A DNA stretch of 64,000 bases from assembly GCA_004352715.1 (NCBI GenBank), contig SCFE01000115.1, forward strand, positions 329,811-393,810, in the 5' to 3' direction. Below are positions 1 to 10,500 of this stretch, piece by piece. Each line of letters starts with the position of its first letter. The stretch's first letter is position 1. This stretch comes from Hofstenia miamia. Its lineage: Eukaryota > Xenacoelomorpha > Acoela. The notes beneath the pieces were generated by a model. That model ran no database searches and was not told where the DNA came from. It saw nothing but the letters and a program-made list of their open reading frames with translations. The translations under genes and the position numbers were made by a program.

Positions 1-25
1 CATGTATATATATAAAGCTGTTCAA

Positions 26-31
<6 letters not shown>

Positions 32-66
<35 letters not shown>

Positions 67-71
67 TATAC

Positions 72-102
<31 letters not shown>
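32..102. repeat. (TA)n with CATA interruptions
   Basis: Nearly pure TA dinucleotide run. The next 280 bases hold short copies of a TCAATAAAGTC-like motif (about 115-190) and no gene. Confidence 0.9.
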
Positions 103-516
103 CAGTAATTTTCTTCAATAAAGTCCCTGTTGAAGTCAATAAAGACTCTGTTAAATTCAATTAAGTCAATTTTTATTCAATAAAGTCTCTGTTGCACTAA
201 AAAAGGCCTTGCATATTACCTAGTTAAAAACACAATTTATTTGATGCCGAAGAAATCAATAATAATGAAAAAAAAATATTAAAAATTCTTTGCATGAAAT
301 ATTCTCTTGCAACAAAATATTTATTATCAATAAGTTAATTTGACTGGAAGAGTAATTAGGAACCTGCCAATATACAGTATATTAAGAACCTATTACATTG
401 ATGTGAAACAGGCATTTCGTCACTGCACTAGTTCGCAATGCCATTGCAAATACATATAAATCATTGAACCTTTCAATGTAAGCAAGCATAGTAACTAAAT
501 TAGTCATGCATAATTG

Positions 517-520
517 TATN

Positions 521-565
<45 letters not shown>
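517..565. repeat. (TA)n with one N join
   Basis: TA run interrupted by GTA and a single N at 520. Confidence 0.85.
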
Positions 566-567
<2 letters not shown>

Positions 568-587
568 CATTTAATCAAAATGTATAT

Positions 588-2545
588 TTGGCAAAATGTC
601 TGAATAAGACAGACATTAAAAGTGAAAATTTGGCTTTGAAAAGAAGAAATGAATTGTTATTAGAAAAGAAATACGAAAGAAAATATTTGAGAATTATTAA
701 CTCTCGTTTGCATGTAAAGGAGAATGGAAAATGGATTGATGTACATGAAAGAGTGATTATCAGTCTCTAAAGTTTCACGCACCTTAATCGGCACGAATTA
801 TATAAAACGAATTTCAAATTTATTTTTAAATATTCATAGAATTTAGATCTTCATTGATAATTACTACATTAATATATTAGACCGTGATCTAAGTAATTTT
901 AAAGAAACTGGTGGAAGTGGTTTACTGATCTATGTAAGCAAAGAAAGAAATATAACTTCTCCCAAAGTTTTAAAATTTGTGTCAATTCCCGATTTTTAAA
1001 TGCTAGCCTAGATTATTACCTAAACATGTTAACTGTATAATTGTGAATATATATTTGCCCACAAGAAGAAGGAAGAAAAACTCTAATAAGTAACTAAGAA
1101 ATGCTTTGTCCATATTATGTAGTAAATACGATGAGACATATATTCTTGATGATGCTAATAAAAAATTTTGTAAAAAACGTAGAAAAATTTCCAATTGCAG
1201 AACATGGTGAATGAACCTACTTTCTATCCTAGCAAAACTCAAATACACATTGCATACGTTTCATACACGTTTATGTATAATTTTCGTTTGGAATTGGAAG
1301 AAGTAACATAATTTATCATGTGTCAATAACACTGATTCCAAAATTTTCGTGCTACAACAAGGTCCGGTATCTTTTTAGGAATATGGACGTCAACATTGTA
1401 AACGCCGACAAATTGGAGCATTTGATGAAGGATGTCAATTGGGACAAAATTTTAGAAAACAATAGTAACTTAGATGAACAGATATTGGCAGTTGGTAGAG
1501 TGTTAGAGATGTGCAAAATTAATAAAAATTTAAGAGGGAAAGCCAGTGTAAATATTCAAGATACAACACTTAGAGATCCATGCTGACGTACATAAAACAC
1601 CTAAATAAATGTGGCAAGAAGCATGATGTTTTACAAAGGAAAATAAATAAATAAATACGAAAGGATATAACATTCAAAAGAAATTCAGGGTTTCACTACG
1701 GAACTGACCTGTATAGAGAGATGGGAAACCGATTGAAACCGAAAACAACCAAAATCAAATTTAACATAGATTCATGAATTCAACATACGTTTTACTTCTT
1801 ACAACAGCTACAAATCTAATGATGACAGCACACGTGAAATAAATGTAAGTAATGATGATCCAATAATAACGGAATCAATGGTAGGAAATGTTTTTAAGCA
1901 GGTTAAGTCCAGGGGCGTACGCAGGATTTTCTGACGGGGCCATCATCATTAATAGCCAATGCGGGGCAAAGCCCCTCGAAAATTTTTGAAAATATTGAGA
2001 AAATAAACATTAGAAAATGCATTTCACGATCCTAGATTTTAAATTTTTCAATTTTTTACGAAAAATTTGTTGATTTATCCAGTCAAAATCAAATTTGGAA
2101 CCCACCATGTCCTCCCTGGGTACGCCACTGGTTAAGTCTAATACAGTTCCAGGAATAGTGAGTTGCCATCATTTTTATTTAGGCAATTTGTAAATCAGCT
2201 ATGCAAATCTTATGTATATAAAAAACATCAATCAGAGTTTTACTATCCTGCCAAATGGAAATTAGCTATTGTAGTTCCAGCCCTGAAAACAATTATAAGC
2301 ATTAAGACCGGTAACCATAACACCTGTTGCAGCTAGGTGCTTATAGGCAAGACAGATCAACTACAGATGCTTTAATATATCTAGTTGATTAGGTAGCTTC
2401 AGCACTAAATTCTAAGGGGACAACAATAGTAAAGGCGGCCTTTTTGGACTATAGTAGCCTTTTAACACTGTCCTACAAAATCACATATGCCAATAGATTG
2501 CGTTTACGTTCGCCATTGATGGACGCAGAGTTACATATCAAACTT
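588..2545 (+). mobile_element. Decayed non-LTR retrotransposon (LINE) with endonuclease and RT traces
   Basis: Several short collinear coding traces on the plus strand: a 60-codon Lys/Arg-rich segment (588-770); endonuclease-like GGSGLLIYVSKERNI near 915-965 and PTFYPSKTQIHI near 1220; a linker containing VNWDKILENNSNLDEQIL (1320-1586); and RT start PAKWKLAIVVPALK near 2248, then a damaged FLDYS-type motif near 2440. Stops and frameshifts break every part. The order EN-linker-RT fits a jockey/CR1-like LINE. It resembles the LINE at about 40780-42720. A hAT MITE interrupts it at 1910-2130, and it ends near the (TA)n gap. Confidence 0.65.
1910..2130. mobile_element. hAT-type MITE, 221 bp, perfect 8-bp TSD
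   Basis: Starts CAGGGGCGTACGCAGG and ends CCTGGGTACGCCACTG, an imperfect terminal inverted repeat (14/16). It is flanked by GTTAAGTC at 1902-1909 and 2131-2138, an exact 8-bp duplication typical of hAT. No coding capacity. A second copy of the family lies at 4963-7237. Confidence 0.9.
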
Positions 2546-2625
2546 TAATAAATGCTTAAAAATTGTAAAAAATAAGAATTCAGAGAAGATATCGCTAAAT
2601 GTAGAAAGTACCTATATATATATAT

Positions 2626-2985
2626 NNNNNNNNNNNNNNNNNNNNNNNNNNNNNNNNNNNNNNNNNNNNNNNNNNNNNNNNNNNNNNNNNNNNNNNNNNN
2701 NNNNNNNNNNNNNNNNNNNNNNNNNNNNNNNNNNNNNNNNNNNNNNNNNNNNNNNNNNNNNNNNNNNNNNNNNNNNNNNNNNNNNNNNNNNNNNNNNNNN
2801 NNNNNNNNNNNNNNNNNNNNNNNNNNNNNNNNNNNNNNNNNNNNNNNNNNNNNNNNNNNNNNNNNNNNNNNNNNNNNNNNNNNNNNNNNNNNNNNNNNNN
2901 NNNNNNNNNNNNNNNNNNNNNNNNNNNNNNNNNNNNNNNNNNNNNNNNNNNNNNNNNNNNNNNNNNNNNNNNNNNNNNNNNNNNN
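2626..2985. other. Assembly gap (360 N) inside a (TA)n tract
   Basis: N run flanked by TA repeats (2613-2625 and 2986-3016). The microsatellite probably caused the break. Confidence 0.95.
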
Positions 2986-3019
<34 letters not shown>

Positions 3020-4352
3020 ATACATTTTATCAAATCATTATTTATAGTTTATTGAACACCACGTACATAGTTTTATGCTTGAATAAATTATCATCAATAA
3101 TAAATAAAATATAGTTATCGAAATGCTAAATTGGTAAACACTACTTACAAATGAAATAAATTTCAACGCTCTATTTGAGTGTTGACAAAGCATTAAAACG
3201 AGATTGAATAAATAGATTTAGATACCAATAAAATAATTCAATTTTTGTAGAAATTATTTACATCTTATTGAACAAGGTGCCACTTACAAAGCACGCGTTA
3301 TGCAATGGAAAACATGCACACCAAGTGTAATATTCATTTTAGTAAGCTAAATCTTTCGTACTTATAGCCAGGGGCGCACCCAGCTTTTTCTATGAGGAGG
3401 GGAACTATTAATGTATGCATGTATATATATATATATATATATATAGTATATATTTCATTTTAACCTAACGAACGGAACCCGCATTATAAATGTTTATGTT
3501 ATCAATTACTAATAATGAATTATTTCGCCCTACATCTCACTAATGCAAACTTTATTAGAATGGCTAACACACTTATTGCCCCGTAGATCAGTAGGTGAGG
3601 CGAGTTTTGAATACAGGCTGATGCACTGTTAATTGTTCCAATTTGAATAGGAAACACTTCTTTAATTTTGTAGTAGAGTGATTTCTAGAAATGTCTTACT
3701 TCTTAGACTTGAATAAATCTTATCAGAAAATTTAGGCCAATCCCTGCTCAGCCTGAATCCGCTCCAACCCACTCAATTCCGATTCCGCATATTTTCATGA
3801 GATTTTTTAAGAAGTTTTCTACAATTTTGCGGCTTGCTATATCAAAGTAAGGTATTTTAGAATAAAAACCACCAATAAAATCTGGGCATTGAATTGGAAA
3901 TTCTAAATTCAGTTCTTCAATAGATTATTGCCAACTTTTGGCAATAATTAGAATAAAAATATTATATCAAAAATCATAGTAAGTTAACTAGTTTGGTATT
4001 AATAAAAATCAATATATAACACATAAAAAATTTTTCAAAGAAAAATCATAATTGTGAAATAACAAAAAGGGTTACTTGTGGTTCATACATCTGTTAGCAG
4101 TAAGAAGAAATTGTTCTACAAAATCAAAAGTTAAATATTGCCACTAATCATAATTGCTAATGGGAAATTTGGTTCTGCCATATATACTATGTATAAATGC
4201 GGTGATCATAGTTTAATTTCTTTAGGTTTGGCATGATAAGGTGAGGTGTCCGACAGAATATCACAATGGTGCGAAATAAAGTTAATGTTAAGCCTTCAAT
4301 ATGCATAAAATGGTGAATTGGGTTGTGGAAGAATTACATATTTTTGGGTCAT

Positions 4353-4968
4353 CAAATTATCCAGTACATTCCACAGCCAATGCTATATAAATTTACTAGA
4401 CAGGATGATAATGATTCTGGAAACGGGAATTAATTATATATTTCAGCAAGATTTAAGTGAATCTTAAATATTTGGCAATTGATTTTTTAAAATATTCAAT
4501 AGGTTAATTAATTTGCAATTATTGCAATAATTGCAATATCAATTTTATATTGTCTACCCTTGCAGACATAGAGTAGAACCAACAGTTATATACATATTAT
4601 GTTGTACAATTGTTATAGGTAGGGNNNNNNNNNNNNNNNNNNNGGTGAGGCGAGTTTTGAATACAGGCTGATGCACTGTTAATTGTTCCANTCATCAAAT
4701 TATCCAGTACATTCCACAGCCAATGCTATATAAATTTACTAGACAGGATGATAATGATTCTGGAAACGGGAATTAATTATATATTTCAGCAAGATTTAAG
4801 TGAATCTTAAATATTTGGCAATTGATTTTTTAAAATATTCAATAGGTTAATTAATTTGCAATTATTGCAATAATTGCAATATCAATTTTATATTGTCTAC
4901 CCTTGCAGACATAGAGTAGAACCAACAGTTATATACATATTATGTTGTACAATTGTTATAGGTAGGGA
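4353..4968. repeat. Local near-identical duplication around an N gap (assembly artefact)
   Basis: Bases about 4353-4624 recur at 4692-4968, and 3594-3640 recur at 4644-4690. The copies are joined by a 19-N run (4625-4643) and a single N (4691). This pattern fits redundant contig ends or haplotypes better than a genomic duplication. Confidence 0.85.
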
Positions 4969-5109
4969 CGTACGCAGGGTTTTCCAACGGTGGAATATCT
5001 CCGATGTAAGTAACAAAAAGCGGGGCAAGCCCAGAAAATTCTTTGGAAATATTGATGAATTCGACACTAAGAAATGCATTTCACCACCTAAATTTGTACT
5101 TCACTCCTA

Positions 5110-7135
5110 AATAGCTGACAGATTCACTTTGCTTTATTGACTCATTATTTATCTTTAGTTCTATATCACACATTAGATTTCTTTGTGCATTCGGTGAAAA
5201 AATTATAAATTGAGTTTTTTCAATATTTAGTTTCAGTTGATTATTTGTAAAATAATTGTTTAATTTTTCTATATCTGTTTGGAGGTTCTTTGTAGCATCA
5301 AAAGCATTTTTTGATTTACTTATTAGGCATGTGTCGTCGGCATATTGGTAAATGTCGCTGTTTTTAACATGTTTTTCATTTACAAAAATTACAAATAAAA
5401 TAGGGCCAAGTACAGTGCCTTGGGGTACACCACTGTCAGTTGTAATATAACTTGATTTTTTACTGNATATAGTTAAATGGGGTGTTTTTTAAGGCCTTTT
5501 CCATTTTTTCATCTGAGTAAGATAAATAGTCTCTTGCATTTATGATTTTAAATTGCTTGCTTTTAGTAGTTTTGTTAGTAATATATGTACACAGTGCATG
5601 ATCACTAAATGATTCAAACATAAAGATCAGAAAGAAATTTCAGAATTAGTAAAAAAGTAAATTGTTCATGCGAGTTGGACAAACCGTATTTATACAATGA
5701 AGATTACAAGTAGCACACAATTCATTTATAAAATTTCGTTATAAGAGTTAAAGTAATTAATATTAAAGTCACCGAATATATTTAGAGAGTTATAATCATT
5801 ACATATTTCAGATATTTCGTATATTTTATAATTTAAATATTCGACTATATGATTTTNCAAATAAAATAGGGCCAAGTACAGTGCCTTGGGGTACACCACT
5901 GTCAGTTGTAATATAACTTGATTTTTTACTGATTAATATTACGCGCTGCTGTCTATTTTTTAAGAAATTCATGATTAAATTAATTGAGTTAGGACCAAAA
6001 TTATAATTTATAAGCTTGTCTTGCAAAATATCAAAATTCATTGAATTGAATGCCTTACTTAAATCTAATAAGGCTACACTACTGCAGTTATTATGAGATA
6101 TATTAGACTTTATTTGTTGAGTAATAGATAGAATTGCGTCTTGAGTGCTATGGCCATTGCGAAATCCAAATTGTTTATGTGATAGGATGTTTTCAGGTTT
6201 TAGGAATGCGTTTATTTGAATATACAAAAGTTTTTCAAAGAGTTTGAGATAGAAAGACCTTTAGATTTTCCAATAAATTTATGGACGTATCGCCATTTTT
6301 CTCGAGTAGAATTTAATTGATTAAAAAATTTTTGCCGAGCTTTAGTTAAATTTTTTGTTCTTAATTGCTTAATTACGTTCTTTGATTTTTCGTAATTGGT
6401 CCAATTAGTCTTTTTTGGCTCGGATTTTGCAAGATCAAAAAATTATCGTTTAATTCATACTAGTTCATGGACTTGATTATCGTCGGTGTTTGAAAAGGGA
6501 AATTTAATTGTTTTAACCTTAACCCGACGCTTCTTAATTGGGGCAACAGTGTTTAATGCTTTGTAGATTTCTTTTGCAATGTAATTAACCATTTGAGGTC
6601 CAGAATTTAATATGTAAATATAGTTAAATGGGATGTTTTTTAGGGCCTTTTCCATTTTTTCATCTGAGTAAGATAAATAGTCTCTTGCATTTATGGTTTT
6701 AAATTGCTTGCTTTTAGTAGTTTTGTTACTAATATATGTACACAGTGCATGATCACTAAATGATTCAAACATTAAAGATTTGAAAGAAACTTCAGAATTA
6801 GTAAAAAAGTAATCAATTAAATTGTTCATGCGAGTTGGACAAACCGTATTTATACAATGAAGATTACAAGTAGCACACAATTCATTTATAGAATTTCGTT
6901 CATAAGAGTTAAAGTAATTAATATTAAAGTCACCGAATATATTTAGAGAGTTATAATCATTACATATTTCAGATATTTCGTATATTTTATAATTTAAATA
7001 TTCGACTATATGATTTTTATTTGGATTATAAGTTATGTTTATCAAATCTTTTTGGAAACAGTTCTCTATTGATTTTATTTCTATCCACAGCGATTCAAAT
7101 ATTTCGTGATTAAGTTCATATTCAGATTTACGGGT
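5110..7135 (-). mobile_element. LINE fragment (jockey/CR1-like) inside the split MITE
   Basis: Read right to left. The second half of an endonuclease (7130-6455) shows NIFGDFNINYFN, CPTRMNNLIDYFF and the SDH motif (FSDHALCTY). After a Lys-rich linker the reverse transcriptase (6227-5826) shows HKQFGFRNGHSTQDA, LLDLSKAFNSM and SGVPQGTVLGPILF. The catalytic QYADDT lies near 5335-5345. Both ends are missing: the 5' half of the endonuclease and everything after the RT palm. Loss of the 3' end is unusual for target-primed insertion. Single-N joins at 5466 and 5857 surround duplicated blocks, so the ORFs are broken partly by assembly. Confidence 0.85.
5467..5857. repeat. Duplicated block between two single-N joins (assembly artefact)
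   Basis: 5467-5855 repeats about 6615-7016 with small differences, and 5858-5932 repeats about 5388-5465. Each junction is one N. Confidence 0.85.
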
Positions 7136-7373
7136 TGGCTTTCTTAATATTTTTTAACGAAAATTTTTTATTTAACCAGTCAAAGGCAATTTTGAAAAAC
7201 TCACTGAAGGACATTCCCCAGCTTGCATACGCCACTGGTTATAGGCAAACATTTCATGAGGAATGGAAGCATCTCTGCTCTGTTGAGGGGGGAACGTTCC
7301 CCCAGTTCCCCCCCCTCTGGGTGCGCCTCTGTTTATAGCATTTAAGATACAAATTTAAACATGCTTGAAATAC

Positions 7374-7509
7374 CTTTTTGCTACACCTCCGCATATAAGC
7401 ATTGGAACATTTTGAGATAGACTGGAGAATGAGTGGAATTCAATGTCTTCAAACACCATTTCGGCATAAATTTCATCGATGATTAAGGGTATTCTGTGCC
7501 TTTCTGCTA
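7374..7509 (-). CDS. TAT: TAT exon F (catalytic Asp/Tyr and PLP lysine)
   Basis: After an ACATTTAG acceptor it reads VAERHRIPLIIDEIYAEMVF, continues to NVPMLICGGVAKR and ends AAAAG|GTATTT within the Arg codon. DEIY supplies the Asp and Tyr that contact PLP; the Lys in GGVAKR is the expected PLP-lysine (human Lys280). The next downstream exon was not found in the window. Confidence 0.93.
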
Positions 7510-10500
7510 CTAAATGTGTATTTGGTGGAAGAATATCTTTTAGGCTTATTATTTATACATGTGCATATATAAGTTGCTCCATTGGTAGCATAGACGTGAA
7601 TACAGGTACCGCAGCGAGGCCATCGCCCCGGTCCCTGAACAAAAAACAAAAAATTTTACTCTTAATAAACAGGTCATTAGAAAATTCCTTAACTCTGACC
7701 TTAACCTTAATTTTGAAATATTACAATAGTATCAAATGCTTTTCTAGTACTTCAATCTAATACAGTCAATCTTGGACAAGCAGTCTAAAAAATTTAAGAA
7801 ATGTATTTCATAAAATGGGCCCAATCGGATTTCGGCTGGGCTTGACCATAAAATTTCAGCCAAAATCAATCTATGTTTGAAATAGATTGCTTCTCTTTTA
7901 TTTGTAATTGCACACCCATACAGTCTTGTAAACGGGACGAAATTTCCAAGCTCGGCACTGCTAGTTTAAATTTTGAGTAGGTTTGGCTCGGCTCGAATAG
8001 CTATATAAAATCTTTCAATGAGACGATATTTCTTAAAAATATTGCGCTCAAAGCAATTTTTACATAACTCTTCTATTAATTTAATAAACATTTCTTAAAT
8101 AAGATTATAAGAAAGACATACTGAATGAAAAAATATGAAAAATCTACATAATCAAATTATCAAGCAGAACTATAAATTTGCTTTGTTTAAAAAAGGCTCG
8201 TTTTGCGTTTGTTGTATATCAAATACTGTTCTCAAGTTCCACGCAGCTCGGCTCGGCACGTTAGAAGCTCGGCTCGTTGACAAATCTGCACCCACAATGA
8301 AGCAAATCCGTTTATGATTGGCGTGACTTTGACAATGAGTTGCAATTGCTCTGTGAAAACTCCAAGAAATTCATTTCTTTGCTTATTTATAAGCTTTGTA
8401 GTAATATATAGTAGAGTGTATTAAAATCAAACAAAATGTGAAATTTACGCGTATATATGGATTTTGAAATTTACTCTTCATTGAAATTGGAAACTATATT
8501 GGATTACAAATTTTAAATTATATAAAATCAACATTAAATAAATTAACATCCCTTTATTGCTATGCCCAAAGTATGGCTCTAAAAAAATTTTTGTATTAAT
8601 GATTACAATAATCACGAACTTTCTTGACATTACAAGTTGCATATTACATTAGAAATTTTGATTGAAAAGCATCCCAAATTCCATTAGTATCACTAAATTT
8701 TGGCGGTGTTTGCAGCAACTAAGGTATTCCACTTGCTTCTTTGAGTTTCTTCTGTTTTTCGATTTGGAAGTTTATACAAAGAAATGTTTTTGATGCCTTA
8801 CAATTTTATCTTTATGTAGCATGTCTAACATGAATCGCATTTTCAGATTTAAATATCCGTCACTAATTTCATAAGTTGTTAGAAAAAATAACGCGGAACC
8901 TGTTGTGTGAACAATGAAATTCAAATATAAAATGAGATTAATAACACACTTAACGTGGCATACAATGCAAAATTGTGCGAAATTTATAAAATGTACAAAT
9001 ACACCATTTTTAAAAATTTTTGGATCCGAAACAGATCCGAAATTTTCTCAAAATGTAGGTCCGATCGGAGCCGATTCGAGATCCGATCCAATTCTATCTC
9101 TGAATATTACAGTATATTTCATCCTACTTTATTTATTTGTTGATGATTTCAATCACATCTCCAAAATGTGAGAATGTTCCTCTCTAAAAATTATCTCATA
9201 TAGTTGAAGCTTAGTCACTTTTATGAAAATATCAAATCAATTCAAAATTTATGAGGGTCGCCCCCTGTGCTCTCATTGGTTGCGCCCCAGCCTGACTGGG
9301 TTCCATTAACAATTTAACAGATATCCGTTGGCTCGACGGACTTCGTTGCTAATAGCAATCAACCTGATCAATCTGCCAATAGTGCCCAAAGGGAAAGGGC
9401 AAATTTGTAAATGTGTCAATGAAACAACAACTGTGCGGATGTAAACGCTCCTGCAGGCATCTCAACTCATTTGACATTGGTCATACTCATACATTGAATA
9501 TGATACCTTATCTCTTGGTGCTAAAATATTACGTTTCATTTTTTGAAAAAACTTTCATATTTAAATAAACCTATTATGAACTATTTACTATCATATAAAA
9601 TCCTAGATTCTCCGCTACCTATCAAAATCTAATAAATTTATTTGAGAATGTAAAGTTGGTTTTTAATGGATGGCATAGTATGTACAACTCAGTTTTGGAG
9701 TTTGCCCTGCAAAACTAATTTTGGCTTGAAAACTCCTCGAATTCTTTATGAAAATTTGTGTACTTGAAAACATAACAAACTATGCTATTGGATTTTAAAT
9801 ACTTTAATGCTGGTAAAACAGATACACCCCTCTGCTACTTTCATCACCGGTGTAACTCATGTGTTTAAGATTAACTCTGTAATAAATATTTTTGCAATAA
9901 CGTTCATATTAACCTGCGAGGAGCTCTTGAATATGACTCTTGGTCCAAACTGATCCACATGGATTTGAGGGATTATTAAAGAGTATTGCAGAAGTGTTTT
10001 CATCAATAAGTTCTTCAAGAGAATCCAAATCAACGTTCCAATCTCCACAAGGCTAATAAATTACATGTTTTATATAATTATATTAAATAACTATCTAGAA
10101 ATTTGTAGTAATTATAATCATATAGCAATCATTTAGTGCTTTGAATGTCGTTTGGATTAAGGACGGCTAAGTCCCCAAAGCCCACCCCTTTTGCATCTAT
10201 AACTTTTACCAATTTTGAATACGTCTCTATTATAATATATGGACTTTAGCTAATAAAATATGTGTGATTATTTTCTAATTAGTTCTAGAATAAAATCAAA
10301 ATAATATAAACGTTAAAATTTATTACAAATACCTTTAGGTTATACGATTTTACGTTGACGTTAAAAACTTCACAAAGCGTCTTTGAAAGTTGGAAACCAG
10401 GTCTAGGAATAAGGAGATTTGTGTTTTCCTCACACAACGCACCAATCGCTAAATCTAATGCTCCAGAGCATCCATTTGACAAAATGACATCCTAATTAAT

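Larger units (their letters stand above)
4963..7237. mobile_element. hAT-type MITE split by a LINE fragment, perfect 8-bp TSD
   Basis: Left part begins TAGGGACGTACGCAGGG and matches the 1910-2130 MITE up to about 5109. The right part resumes near 7136 and ends CAGCTTGCATACGCCACTG. GTTATAGG stands at 4955-4962 and at 7238-7245, an exact 8-bp duplication. Between the halves lies a LINE fragment on the minus strand. Confidence 0.85.
3369..7331. mobile_element. hAT-like element (outer member of a triple nest)
   Basis: Left end CAGGGGCGCACCCAG and right end CTGGGTGCGCCTCTG form a 14/15 terminal inverted repeat. Flanks are CTTATAGC (3361-3368) and TTTATAGC (7332-7339), an 8-bp target duplication with one mismatch. 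No hAT transposase was recognised inside. The span includes (TA)n at 3421-3446, a duplicated assembly block and a second hAT element with a LINE fragment. The segment 3448-3505 recurs at 17178-17236. Confidence 0.75.
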
